From Azospirillum endophyticum (lineage in GTDB: Bacteria; Pseudomonadota; Alphaproteobacteria; Azospirillales; Azospirillaceae), in contig NZ_JAENHM010000058.1 of NCBI RefSeq assembly GCF_016595245.1, positions 418,369 to 482,368 on the forward strand: 64,000 nt of DNA, read 5' to 3'. Shown in pieces: positions 24,455 through 32,979 of the stretch (its first letter is position 1; each line of letters begins with the position of its first letter). A program made the translations under genes and the position numbers. Below the pieces are notes generated by a model that worked only from the letters and a program-made list of their open reading frames with translations, was not told where the DNA came from and ran no database searches.

Positions 24455-25645
24455 CTATGCCCGCCCCGCCGTCACGTCGCGCAGATAACCGCGCGGCAGG
24501 GCCTCGTTCAGCCCATCGACCCCGGTCTGCACCGCACGCGCCAGAGCGGCGCGGGCCAGCACCACCAGCAGGTCGGTCTGGGTGACCATCCCGAGGATCC
24601 GGCGGTTCTGGTCGACGATCACCACGTCATGGGTGCGGCCGTCGGACAGGCGGCCGAGCAGGCGGAAGACCGGCGTGTCGGGAAGCTCGGTGGCGGCCGG
24701 CGCCATGACGGCGGCGACGCGTGATCCGTGGTGGAGGGTGTCGCCATGCGACAGCTGCTCGTGCCCGACGATGCCGACCACCATGTTCTGCCCATCCACC
24801 ACCGGCAACGTGCGGAAACCATGCTCCAGCAGGCGGGCGCGGGCCACCTGCGGATGGGTATCCGGCGTGACGGTGACGAGATCGCGCGACATGATCTCGC
24901 GGCAGGTGATGTCGGCATGCAGCCGCTCCAGCGCATGCAGCTCGGCATTGACCAGCAGGGCGCCGAGATCGTCGCGGCTGACGTCCAGCGTCTCGGCCAG
25001 CGTGCGCAGCGCGTCGTCCACGTCGCCCTGGATCAGGGCCGGGCGCAGCTGCGGCGGCGGATCATTGGTGCGGTGGGTGTTGGCGGCCTTGTGCGGATAG
25101 CGGTGGCCCGACAGCCGGTGGAACATCAGTCCGGCCGTGACCAGCAGGATGGAGTTCACCGCGACGGGGAAGAACGCGAACTTGATGCCCATTTCCGTCA
25201 CCGCCGGCCCACCCAGAACCGCGGTGAGGGCGGCGGCCCCGCCGGGGGGATGGAGGCAGCGGGTCAGCGACATGGTGGCGATGGCGAGCGCCACCGCGGC
25301 GGCCCCCGCCAGCATCGGGTCGGGAATGATGCTGGCGACCAGCACCCCGACGATCGCCGACAGCGTGTTGCCGCCGATGATCGACCAGGGCTGGGCCAGC
25401 GGACTGGCCGGCACGGCGAACAGCAGAACCGCCGACGCCCCCATCGGTGCCACCAGCACCGGCGCACTGGCGATGAAGGTCAGCATGTTGCGGCAGAGCA
25501 GCCCGGTTGCGGCGATCCCCAGCAGCGCACCGCAGCAGGCGATCATGCGGTCGCGCAGCGTGGCGCCCGGCAGGATCGGCCGGAACACGAACTCACCCAA
25601 TCCCGCCAGACGGTCCCGCAAGGCGGCTAGCTTTCCCCTGGTCAT
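24455..25645 (-). CDS. HPP-family membrane protein with C-terminal CBS pair
   Basis: 396 residues. The N-terminal HPP domain (about 20-180) has four to five membrane segments and the diagnostic TRCLHPPGGAAALTAV and VAPMGASAVLLFAVP. Two CBS domains follow (CREIMSRDLVTVTPDTHPQV and VVIVDQNRRILGMVTQTDLL). HPP proteins have been linked to nitrite transport in plants and cyanobacteria; the bacterial role is uncertain, and CBS domains suggest adenylate-ligand control. ATG 25645 follows GGGAG. A SoxR-box promoter precedes it, so redox-stress induction is inferred. Confidence 0.88.
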   Translation of the reverse strand: MTRGKLAALRDRLAGLGEFVFRPILPGATLRDRMIACCGALLGIAATGLLCRNMLTFIASAPVLVAPMGASAVLLFAVPASPLAQPWSIIGGNTLSAIVGVLVASIIPDPMLAGAAAVALAIATMSLTRCLHPPGGAAALTAVLGGPAVTEMGIKFAFFPVAVNSILLVTAGLMFHRLSGHRYPHKAANTHRTNDPPPQLRPALIQGDVDDALRTLAETLDVSRDDLGALLVNAELHALERLHADITCREIMSRDLVTVTPDTHPQVARARLLEHGFRTLPVVDGQNMVVGIVGHEQLSHGDTLHHGSRVAAVMAPAATELPDTPVFRLLGRLSDGRTHDVVIVDQNRRILGMVTQTDLLVVLARAALARAVQTGVDGLNEALPRGYLRDVTAGRA

Positions 25646-25724
25646 TCGCTCCCAATCCCTCCGGCCCATAATCCTGACCAACCAATCGGCACTTTGCCCA
25701 TTCGGGCGGCAAAGTCGGGGCAGG

Positions 25725-25755
25725 CTAAAACCTCAACAGAACTTGAGGTCAAGCG
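25725..25755 (-). promoter_or_regulatory. SoxR box within a SoxR-type promoter
   Basis: CCTCAACAGAACTTGAGG (25731-25748) matches the classic SoxR operator. On the minus strand it lies between TTGACC (-35, 25755-25750) and TAGCCT (-10, 25730-25725), separated by 19 bp. That long spacer is the hallmark of MerR/SoxR-activated promoters. The promoter points at the HPP-CBS gene, while soxR starts on the opposite strand about 55 bp away. Confidence 0.85.
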
Positions 25756-25809
25756 GAAAAGCCTTCAGACTGGCGGGACGGAGGGTTGCAGGAGCGGGGA
25801 GGGGCCGGA

Positions 25810-26265
25810 ATGCTGTCGCCGGAGGACTACGATAAGGATCTGACGGTGGGGGAGGTGGCGCGCCGCTCCGGCGTGGCGGTCTCGACCATCCATTTCTACG
25901 AGGCGCAGGGGCTGATCCGCAGTTGGCGCAACCCCGGCAATCAGCGCCGCTTCTCCCGCGACGTGCTGCGGCGGGTGGCGGTCATCAAGGTGGCGCAGCG
26001 GCTCGGCATCTCGCTGGCCTCCATCGCCGACGCCCTGAACGCCCTGCCGCAGGACCGTTCGCCCAGCACCGCCGACTGGCGCCGCATGTCGGAGCGCTGG
26101 CGCGAGGAGCTGGACGACCGCATCGCCAAGCTGACCAGGCTGCGGGACAATCTGGACAGCTGCATCGGCTGCGGCTGCCTGTCGATCCGCGATTGCCCGC
26201 TGCGCAACCCGTGGGACGAGCTTGGCGACGGCGGTGCCGGGCCACGGCTGCTCGACCCCGCCTGA
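25810..26265 (+). CDS. soxR: Redox-sensing MerR-family activator SoxR
   Basis: 151 residues. The N-terminal MerR helix-turn-helix reads LTVGEVARRSGVAVSTIHFY then EAQGLIRSWRNPGNQRRFSR; a dimerisation helix follows. The [2Fe-2S] ligands form the exact SoxR spacing CX2CXCX5C at Cys118, Cys121, Cys123 and Cys129, followed by LRNPWDE. SoxR is oxidised by redox-cycling compounds and then activates promoters with over-long spacers. ATG 25810 follows GGGGAGGGG; an in-frame TTG at 25786 is less likely. A SoxR box lies just upstream facing the HPP gene. Confidence 0.95.
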   Translation: MLSPEDYDKDLTVGEVARRSGVAVSTIHFYEAQGLIRSWRNPGNQRRFSRDVLRRVAVIKVAQRLGISLASIADALNALPQDRSPSTADWRRMSERWREELDDRIAKLTRLRDNLDSCIGCGCLSIRDCPLRNPWDELGDGGAGPRLLDPA

Positions 26266-26369
26266 CTTCCCAACCTGAATTCTCAATCTGAATTCCGGGC
26301 CTGACCTTCCGGCTGTCCCACATTAAAATTGAGGTTCATACGAAAATAAGGGGTGAAGCCGGTGCGGCG

Positions 26370-27599
26370 ATGGTTCATGGAAACGGCCATCGCAAGACCC
26401 ATCCGTCGCCTCAGGGGATCCACAGGGTGATCGTCGTCAATCCGCGGCCGGAAGGCCGTTCCACCGCCCTCATTCGCCGCTTGGCCGCCTGCCTCTCGCT
26501 CGCCGCCGCCATCCTGCTCCCGGTCCCCGCGCTTGCGCTGTCCCAGCCGGAAACGGCGGCCAAGCAGGCCTATCTGGTCGATCTGTCCAGCGGCGCCGTG
26601 CTGCTGGACAAGAACGGGACGACCCGCATGGCGCCGTCCTCGATGACCAAGATGATGACGGCCTATTTGACCTACGACGCGCTGGTCCATGGCCGGACGA
26701 CGCTGGATACCGGCTTCCCGGTCAGCCAGACCGCCTGGAAGATGGGTGGCTCGCGCATGTTCCTGAAGCTGGGCAGTCAGGTGCGGGTGGAGGATCTGCT
26801 GCGCGGCCTGCTGATCGACAGCGGCAACGACGCCGCCGTGGCGCTGGCCGAGGGGCTGGCCGGCAGCCAATCCGCCTTCGCCGCGCTGATGAACGCCAAG
26901 GCGCGCCAGTTGGGAATGACCGACAGCCATTTCATGAACGCCAGCGGCTGGCCCGATCCGGACCACTACACCACCGCCCGCGATCTGGCGACCCTCGCCA
27001 CGCATCTGATCCGCGACTTCCCGCAATTCTACCATTACGAATCGGAGCGGACTTTCACCTGGAACGGCATTCGCCAGGGCAACCGCAACCCACTGCTCTA
27101 CCATCCCGTCAGCGTCGACGGCATCAAGACCGGCCATACCGAGGTCGGCGGCTACGGCCTGACCGCGTCGGGGGAGCGCAACGGGCGCCGGCTGGTTCTG
27201 GTGGTCAACGGCATGCCCAGCCCGCAGGCCCGCAACGACGAGCCGACCCGTCTGCTCGACTGGGCCTGGAACAGCTTCAGACTCTATCCCCTGCTGCACC
27301 AGGGCGAACTGGTCGAACAGGCCCCGGTGTGGATGGGCGAGGAGGACAGCGTGCCGGTGACGGTCGCCGACGACGTCACCGTGACCATGGCGCCGGCCGA
27401 CCGCAACAGCCTGCATGTCGTCGCCACCCTGGCCGAGCCGCTGCCGAGCCCGGTCCATCGCGGCGACGTCGTCGGCCGGCTCCGCATCGACTTTGACGGC
27501 GCCGTCCGCCGAGAGGTCGATCTGGTCGCCGGCGCCGACGTCCCGGCTTCCAGCGGCCTGACCGCGCTGGGCCAGCGGCTCGGGCACCTTCTGCCCTGA
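26370..27599 (+). CDS. D-alanyl-D-alanine carboxypeptidase (PBP5/6, DacF type)
   Basis: 409 residues from this ATG. A hydrophobic signal segment (LAACLSLAAAILLPVPALAL) lies at about 37-57, so GTG 26427 may be the true start. Peptidase S11 motifs: SxxK as Ser91-Met-Thr-Lys94, SGN at 151-153, KTG at 253-255. A C-terminal PBP5-like beta domain follows (LLHQGELVEQAPVWMGEED). It removes the terminal D-Ala of peptidoglycan stem peptides in the periplasm. The C-terminus (LGQRLGHLLP) is shorter than the amphipathic anchor of E. coli PBP5, so membrane attachment is uncertain. Confidence 0.92.
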   Translation: MVHGNGHRKTHPSPQGIHRVIVVNPRPEGRSTALIRRLAACLSLAAAILLPVPALALSQPETAAKQAYLVDLSSGAVLLDKNGTTRMAPSSMTKMMTAYLTYDALVHGRTTLDTGFPVSQTAWKMGGSRMFLKLGSQVRVEDLLRGLLIDSGNDAAVALAEGLAGSQSAFAALMNAKARQLGMTDSHFMNASGWPDPDHYTTARDLATLATHLIRDFPQFYHYESERTFTWNGIRQGNRNPLLYHPVSVDGIKTGHTEVGGYGLTASGERNGRRLVLVVNGMPSPQARNDEPTRLLDWAWNSFRLYPLLHQGELVEQAPVWMGEEDSVPVTVADDVTVTMAPADRNSLHVVATLAEPLPSPVHRGDVVGRLRIDFDGAVRREVDLVAGADVPASSGLTALGQRLGHLLP

Positions 27600-27607
27600 G
27601 GTGTGTC

Positions 27608-27631
27608 GCGGGCCGGTGGGTGCCGGCCCGC
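27608..27631. terminator. Hairpin between convergent genes
   Basis: Perfect 9-bp stem GCGGGCCGG / CCGGCCCGC with a 6-nt loop in the 43-bp gap between the carboxypeptidase and the convergent hydratase gene. A bidirectional terminator is likely. Confidence 0.65.
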
Positions 27632-27642
27632 TCAACCTCCGC

Positions 27643-28380
27643 TCAATCCACCTTCAGCGTGATGGTGCCCATGGTGCCGTAGCGGGCGACCGACCGGCTG
27701 CCCGGCTCGACGAAGATGGTGCCGGTGCAGGATCCGGTGGTCACCACCTCGCCGGCATGCAGGCCGCCGAAGCTGCGGGCACCGACATTGGCCATCCACA
27801 CCAGCAGGCGGACCGGATCGCCGGCGCTGTTGCCGCCGACGACATCCACCTTGGTCTCGCCGTCGACCTCCAGCGTCACCGCTTCCTTCACCGGGTCGAG
27901 CGAGCGCCAGTCGGCGATGGCCGGGCCGACGATCAGCGCGCCGTGGTTGAACTGGTCGGCCATATGGCTCAGCCCGTCCTGGCTGCCGAAGCCGGCGAAA
28001 CGGGTGTCGACGATCTCCCAGGCCGGATGGACGGAGGCGACGGCGTCCAGAACCTCCTCGCGGCTGTAGGGCTGCTCGCGCACCGGCAGGTCGCGGGCGA
28101 AGCGGTAGGCGATCTCCGCCTCCACGCCGATGACCTGGAAGATTTTCGCCGGCAGATGGTCGGTGTTCTCGAACACGGTGGCGGCGTTGATCGGTGCGCG
28201 GAAGGGCTCGGCGTCGGGCGTGCGGGCGCCGACCTTCCAGGCGGTGACGGGGCCGAGGCGGCGGGCGACGGCGTCCTGGATCTCATAGGCCTCCGCTTCG
28301 GTCGCGGGGCGGCTGTCCAGCCCGGTCAGCCACTGGCGGGTCTCGCGCGCCTCGATCAGGGCGTCGACGGTATCGGTCAT
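27643..28380 (-). CDS. 2-keto-4-pentenoate hydratase/decarboxylase family enzyme
   Basis: 245 residues of the MhpD/HpcG branch of the fumarylacetoacetate hydrolase superfamily: WKVGARTPDAEPFRAPI, the metal-binding GVEAEIAYRFARDLP, HPAWEIVDTRF, and SCTGTIFVEPGS. Family members hydrate 2-oxo-4-enoates or decarboxylate 4-oxalocrotonate with Mg2+. It is the last gene of a LacI-regulated operon with a hydroxyacid dehydrogenase and an ABC importer, not a meta-cleavage cluster, so its natural substrate may differ. The ATG overlaps the LacI-family gene stop as ATGA. Confidence 0.82.
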   Translation of the reverse strand: MTDTVDALIEARETRQWLTGLDSRPATEAEAYEIQDAVARRLGPVTAWKVGARTPDAEPFRAPINAATVFENTDHLPAKIFQVIGVEAEIAYRFARDLPVREQPYSREEVLDAVASVHPAWEIVDTRFAGFGSQDGLSHMADQFNHGALIVGPAIADWRSLDPVKEAVTLEVDGETKVDVVGGNSAGDPVRLLVWMANVGARSFGGLHAGEVVTTGSCTGTIFVEPGSRSVARYGTMGTITLKVD

Positions 28381-29450
28381 GACAGGTCTCTGTGGTGGAG
28401 GGAGGGGGAGGGCGCTCCGCAGGAGTCGCGGACGACCAGCCGGCTCGGCAGGATGATCCGCTCGGGCGGCCCTAGCGGGTCGGCGATCCGGCGCAGCAGC
28501 AGCCGGGCGGCGTCCTGCCCGATCTGCCTTGCCGAGGTGGCGACGGTGGTCAGCGCCGGCCGGCTGAGCGCCGCTTCCGGCACGTCGTCGAAGCCGGTGA
28601 CGGCCAGATCGCGCCCGGCCCTGAGACCGCGCGCTTCCAGCCCCAGCATCAGTCCGAGCGCCACCACGTCGTTGTAGCACAGCGCTGCCGTCGGAGGCTG
28701 CGGCCTATTCAGCAGATCATCGGCAATCTCCGCACCCGACCGCCGGGTCAGCGGGCAGCGCAGCACCAGATCGTCGGCCAGCCCGTGCCGGCGCATCGCC
28801 GCGGCGAAGCCGGCGATGCGGCCGGCATAGGCGGAATGGTCCAAAGTGCCGCCGACGAAGGCGATCCGCCGGTGGCCGAGCGAGACGAGATGCTCGGTGA
28901 CCGTCTCCATGCCCGCCTGGTAATCAACCCCGGCATAGTCCCGTCCCCGATCCGAGACGAAGCGCAGGGCCTGCACGCAGGGCAATCGCCAGCGGTCCAG
29001 CCGGTCGAGAAGCTCGCTCTGCGTGCCGGCGGCGGGGCAGAGGATCACCCCGTCGACATTGTGCTCGCGCATCCGCTGAAGGAAGCGGTCCTGGCGGTCC
29101 GGCTGTTCGGCGGTGTTGGCGATGAAGGCGACGAAGCCTTCGGTGTCCAACACGTCGTCGACCCCCGCCGTCATCTCGGCATAGAAGGGGTTGTTCAACT
29201 CGCAGACCAGCAGCCCCACCGTCTGGGTCCGGGCGGCGCGCAGGGTGGCGGCACCACGGTTGTAGATGTAGCCGAGCGCCGCCATGGCGGCCTGGACCCG
29301 CTCCCGCGTTTCCGCCGCCACCAGCGGGCTGCCGCGCAGCACCAGCGACACCGTCGAGCGCGATACCCCGGCGTGGCCGGCGACCTCCGTCAAGGTGACG
29401 CTCCCCGTCCTTTGACCGGCGGCTTTGCCGTTATCGGCCGGCGGGGCCAC
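28377..29450 (-). CDS. LacI-family transcriptional regulator
   Basis: 357 residues. The helix-turn-helix reads VTLTEVAGHAGVSRSTVSLV then LRGSPLVAAETRERV (about 18-55), with the hinge YIYNRGAATLRAARTQTVGL and a periplasmic-binding-type effector domain carrying GYNDVVALG-like CYNDVVALGLML. The start is GTG 29450, with GAGG nine bases upstream; no ATG precedes the HTH. It sits inside the operon it probably controls. A perfect LacI-type palindrome with central CG is found at 33803-33816 in the promoter region of that operon. Confidence 0.9.
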   Translation of the reverse strand: MAPPADNGKAAGQRTGSVTLTEVAGHAGVSRSTVSLVLRGSPLVAAETRERVQAAMAALGYIYNRGAATLRAARTQTVGLLVCELNNPFYAEMTAGVDDVLDTEGFVAFIANTAEQPDRQDRFLQRMREHNVDGVILCPAAGTQSELLDRLDRWRLPCVQALRFVSDRGRDYAGVDYQAGMETVTEHLVSLGHRRIAFVGGTLDHSAYAGRIAGFAAAMRRHGLADDLVLRCPLTRRSGAEIADDLLNRPQPPTAALCYNDVVALGLMLGLEARGLRAGRDLAVTGFDDVPEAALSRPALTTVATSARQIGQDAARLLLRRIADPLGPPERIILPSRLVVRDSCGAPSPSLHHRDLS

Positions 29451-29462
29451 GGCGACGCTGCC

Positions 29463-30416
29463 TCACACCACGGCGGTCGGCAGCGGCCGGCCAGCGAAGA
29501 ACGCCTCCAGATTGTCCAGCACCAGCTGGCCCATCGCCGTCCGCGTTTCCACCGTGGCACTGGCCTGATGCGGCTGGAGCACGACGCTGTCGAGGCCGTA
29601 GAAGCCCTCCGGGACGTTCGGCTCGTCGGCGAAGACGTCCAGCGCGGCGCCACCCAGCCGGCCCTCGGTCAAGGCGGCCAGCAGTTCCGGCTCGTCCACC
29701 ACGCTGCCGCGGGCGACGTTGACCAGCAGACCCTCCGGCCCCAGCGCGTCGAGCACGGCGCGTCCGACCATGTTGCGGGCATCCGGCCCGGCCGAGGCCG
29801 CGACCATCAGGATGTCGCTCTCCCGCGCCAGATCGACCGGCGAGGCGACGAAGCGGTAGGATACGCCATCGCGCGGCTTGCGGTTGGTGTAGGCGATGGT
29901 CATGCCGAAGGCTTCGGCGCGCTTGGCGATGGCCTCGCCGATGCGGCCCAGCCCCAGCACGCCCAGCCGCTTGCCGCTGACCTTGCGGGCGAGCGGCATC
30001 TTGCCCTTCGGCCATTGCCCGGCGCGGACGAAGCGGTCGCCCACCATCATCCGGCGCGAGGCGGCGATCATCAGCCCGACCGCGAGGTCGGCGACGTCGT
30101 CGGTCAGCACGTCCGGCGTGTTGCTGACGCGCACGCCGCGGCCGCGGCAATGCTCCAGATCGACCGCGTCGGTGCCGACGCCGTTGATGGCGACGATCCC
30201 GAGATTGGGCAGCGCGTCGACCACCGCGTTCTTCACGCCGGTCCCGCCGCCGGTGACGACGGCGCGCACCCGGTCGCCGACTTCGGCGATCAGCCGGTCG
30301 CGATCCGCAGCGGCGGACAGGCGGTGGACGGTGTAGGCCGCATCCAGACCCTGCTCGACGGCGGGCATCATGGGTTCGACGAGCAAAATTTCCGGGGGGA
30401 GGATTTCGGGCTTCAT
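29463..30416 (-). CDS. D-isomer-specific 2-hydroxyacid dehydrogenase
   Basis: 317 residues. NAD(P)-binding motif LGVLGLGRIGEAIAKRAEAF; catalytic Arg in VNVARGSVVDEPEL, Glu in DVFADEPNVPEGF, and His in VVLQPHQASATVET. The family includes glyoxylate/hydroxypyruvate reductases, and the FVRAGQWPKGKMPLARKVSG segment is typical of that group. It interconverts a 2-oxoacid and a D-2-hydroxyacid. Co-directional with the ABC importer upstream and the LacI gene downstream, it probably processes the imported compound. Confidence 0.88.
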   Translation of the reverse strand: MKPEILPPEILLVEPMMPAVEQGLDAAYTVHRLSAAADRDRLIAEVGDRVRAVVTGGGTGVKNAVVDALPNLGIVAINGVGTDAVDLEHCRGRGVRVSNTPDVLTDDVADLAVGLMIAASRRMMVGDRFVRAGQWPKGKMPLARKVSGKRLGVLGLGRIGEAIAKRAEAFGMTIAYTNRKPRDGVSYRFVASPVDLARESDILMVAASAGPDARNMVGRAVLDALGPEGLLVNVARGSVVDEPELLAALTEGRLGGAALDVFADEPNVPEGFYGLDSVVLQPHQASATVETRTAMGQLVLDNLEAFFAGRPLPTAVV

Positions 30417-30447
30417 CGCAATTCGTCCTTGATGGAACAGAAGACTC

Positions 30448-31236
30448 TCAATGGGCCAGGATCTGGCCGAGGAAGCTCCGCGTCCGCTCCGATTTCGGGG
30501 CGGTGAAGAATTCCTCCGGCGTGTTCTGCTCGACGATCTCGCCGCGGTCCATGAAGATCACGCGGTGGGCGACCGATTTGGCGAAGCCCATCTCGTGGGT
30601 GACGCACAGCATGGTCATGCCGTCCTCGGCCAGCCCGATCATGGTGTCCAGCACCTCCTTGACCATCTCGGGATCCAGCGCGGAGGTCGGCTCGTCGAAC
30701 AGCATCACCTTCGGGTTCATGCACAGCGACCGGGCGATGGCGACGCGCTGCTGCTGGCCGCCCGACAGCTGACCAGGGTACTTCTCGGCCTGCTCGGGGA
30801 TGCGCACCCGCTCCAGATAGCGCAGGGCGGTTGCCTTCGCCTCGGCCTTGGTCGTGCCGCGCACCTTCATCGGCGCCAGCATGCAGTTCTCCAGCACGGT
30901 CAAATGCGGGAACAGGTTGAAGCTCTGGAACACCATGCCGACCTCCCGCCGCACCATGTCGAGCTGGCGGTGGTGCGGGCCGAGTTCGACGCCGTTGACG
31001 GTGATCCGGCCCTTCTGGTGGCGTTCCAGCTGGTTGATGCAGCGGATCAGGGTCGATTTGCCCGATCCCGACGGGCCGCAGATGACGATGCGCTCGCCCC
31101 GGTGGACCTCCAGGTCGATGTCCTTCAGCACCTGGAACTGATCGTACCATTTCTGGACGCCTTCCATGCGGATGACGACATCCGCGCTCATCGGAGGCGC
31201 GACGCCGTCGCGCGTCGGTTCGGTCGCCAGTGCCAT
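30448..31236 (-). CDS. Polar amino acid ABC transporter ATP-binding protein
   Basis: 262 residues of the GlnQ/HisP type: Walker A GPSGSGKSTL, Q-loop FQSFNLFPHLTVLEN, signature LSGGQQQRVAIARSL, Walker B VMLFDEPTSALDPE, and the H-loop CVTHEMGFAKSVA. ATG 31236 follows GGAGGG. It belongs with the substrate-binding protein and two permeases upstream but is separated from the binding-protein gene by a 200-bp gap containing a REP-doublet. Confidence 0.93.
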   Translation of the reverse strand: MALATEPTRDGVAPPMSADVVIRMEGVQKWYDQFQVLKDIDLEVHRGERIVICGPSGSGKSTLIRCINQLERHQKGRITVNGVELGPHHRQLDMVRREVGMVFQSFNLFPHLTVLENCMLAPMKVRGTTKAEAKATALRYLERVRIPEQAEKYPGQLSGGQQQRVAIARSLCMNPKVMLFDEPTSALDPEMVKEVLDTMIGLAEDGMTMLCVTHEMGFAKSVAHRVIFMDRGEIVEQNTPEEFFTAPKSERTRSFLGQILAH

Positions 31237-31296
31237 GGTCGTACCCTCCACCGGGGATTGCGCTAAGTTGGACCCCTGGAAACAGAGCGACCTCGC

Positions 31297-31381
31297 GTCA
31301 TCCCCGCGAAGGCGGGGATCCAGAAAACTTCGCGGTTGAGCCGCTGAGGTGGCTGGATTCCCGCCTTCGCGGGAATGACGG
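31297..31381. repeat. REP-doublet repeat, family 2, copy B
   Basis: GTCATCCCCGCGAAGGCGGG and GATCCAG, a ~25-bp spacer, then the mirror GGCTGGATTCCCGCCTTCGC and GGGAATGAC. It sits inside an ABC transporter operon, between the binding-protein gene and the ATPase gene, where it may set relative expression by hairpin-mediated attenuation or mRNA processing. Confidence 0.85.
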
Positions 31382-31439
31382 TCGAAGAAGCCTTTGCTTT
31401 CGGGAGACACAAACGCTCGAGACATACGATCGCTTTGAT

Positions 31440-32261
31440 TTACGACTTGCTGGCGGTGACCGCCGCCGGCAGGTCGGTGCCCAGCCACTTCTGATGGATG
31501 GCGTTCAGCTCGCCGTTCTTCTTCACGGTGTCGAGGAAGCCGTTGACCCAGCCCAGCAGCTTGTCCTGGCCCTGGCGCAGGGCGATGCCCTGCACCTGGC
31601 TCTTCAGGACGAACTTCATCTCGTAATTGGCCTGCGGCGCCATCGTCTTGATCTGCTGGGCCACGACGTTGCTGACGCCCAGCGCATCGACCTGACCGGA
31701 CAGCAGGGCCTGCACGGCGCTGGCGTCGTCGTCGAAACGCATGATGCGGGCATCCTTCGGCGCCACCGCGGTCAGCGACTGGTCCTGGGTGCTGGCGCGG
31801 GCGACGCCGACGCTCTTGCCCGACAGGTCTTCCGCCTTCTTGACCGGCGACTTCTGCGGGGCCAGCAGCCCGATCTCGATGGCGGCATAGGGCTCGGAGA
31901 AGGCGACCTGCTTGGCCCGTTCCGGCGTGACGCCGAGCGAGGCGACCAGCACGTCGACCTTGCCGGTCAGCAGGTAGGGGATGCGGTTCGGCCCGGTCAC
32001 CGGCACGATGTCGACCGGCACGCCCATGTGCTTGGCCATCAGCTTGGCGACGTCGGCGTCGTAGCCGTCCGGCTTGCCGTCGGCGCTGGTGATGCCGAAG
32101 GGCGGGAAATCGACCAGCATGCCGATGGTCAGCTTGCCCTTGCCCTTGATGTCCTCGACGCTCTGGGCGTTCGCCGTGGCGGTCAGGCCGCCGAAAGCGG
32201 TAGCGGCGGCGGTCAGAAGGGCGCCGGCGACGATCAGGCGGCGGGTGACGGTGAAGGCCAT
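31440..32261 (-). CDS. Polar amino acid ABC transporter substrate-binding protein
   Basis: 273 residues with a twin-Arg-like N-terminus and an export signal (RRLIVAGALLTAAATAFGGL, processing near ANAQS). Family 3 solute-binding features: KLTIGMLVDFPPFGIT, DGYDADVAKLMAKHMGV, LLTGKVDVLVASLGVTPERA, and FLDTVKKNGELNAIHQKWLG. It captures the substrate in the periplasm for the adjacent permeases. The family binds amino acids or related small acids; the ligand here is unknown. Confidence 0.93.
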   Translation of the reverse strand: MAFTVTRRLIVAGALLTAAATAFGGLTATANAQSVEDIKGKGKLTIGMLVDFPPFGITSADGKPDGYDADVAKLMAKHMGVPVDIVPVTGPNRIPYLLTGKVDVLVASLGVTPERAKQVAFSEPYAAIEIGLLAPQKSPVKKAEDLSGKSVGVARASTQDQSLTAVAPKDARIMRFDDDASAVQALLSGQVDALGVSNVVAQQIKTMAPQANYEMKFVLKSQVQGIALRQGQDKLLGWVNGFLDTVKKNGELNAIHQKWLGTDLPAAVTASKS

Positions 32262-32296
32262 GGGTGTTTCCTCCGAGTGCGGGTGTTTTTTGAGGC

Positions 32297-32950
32297 TTAG
32301 CGAGAAGGCGCGGCGTAGCGGGCTTCCAGCCGCTGGCTCAGCAGCGAGAGAGGCCAGCACAGCGCGAAATAGATCGCGGCGACGATGCCGAAGACCAGGA
32401 AGGGCTGGAAGGTGGCGTTGTTGACGATCTGGCCGGCGCGGGTCAGCTCGACGAAGCCGATGATGGCGGCCAGCGAGGTGCCCTTGATGACCTGGACCAG
32501 ATATCCCACGGTCGGCGGCACCGCGACCTTCACCGCCTGCGGCAGGATCACGTAGCGCATCAGGCCGGGATAGCGTAGGCCGAGCGAAGAGGCCGCCTCC
32601 CACTGGCCGCGCGGTACCGACTGGATGCAGCCGCGCCAGATCTCGCCCAGGAAGGCGCTGGTGTTCAGCGTCAGCCCGACCGCCGCAGCGACCCATGGGC
32701 TCATGTCGATGCCGATCACGGTGGCGCCGAAGAAGACCAGGAACAGCTGCATCAGCAGCGGCGTGCCCTGGAAAATCTGGATGTAGCCGGTCGAAAGCCA
32801 GCGCAGCGGCTTCACGTCCGACGTGCGGCCGAGCGCGACGACCAGCCCGACGATGCCGCCGCCGATGAAGGCGATGACCGACAGCATCAGCGTCCATTGC
32901 ACGGCGCTGAGCAGGAACAGGAACTCGTTGTACCCGAAGGCGCGGATCAT
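32297..32950 (-). CDS. Amino acid ABC transporter permease
   Basis: 217 residues, HisM/GlnP type, with about five membrane segments and the EAA loop EAASSLGLRYPGLMRYVILP. The TPLLMQLFLVFFGA segment is typical of the family. It pairs with the permease gene upstream (29-bp gap) to form the heterodimeric channel. Confidence 0.92.
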   Translation of the reverse strand: MIRAFGYNEFLFLLSAVQWTLMLSVIAFIGGGIVGLVVALGRTSDVKPLRWLSTGYIQIFQGTPLLMQLFLVFFGATVIGIDMSPWVAAAVGLTLNTSAFLGEIWRGCIQSVPRGQWEAASSLGLRYPGLMRYVILPQAVKVAVPPTVGYLVQVIKGTSLAAIIGFVELTRAGQIVNNATFQPFLVFGIVAAIYFALCWPLSLLSQRLEARYAAPSR

Positions 32951-32979
32951 CGCTCGGTCCCCTTCAGCGCCGGTCGCCC

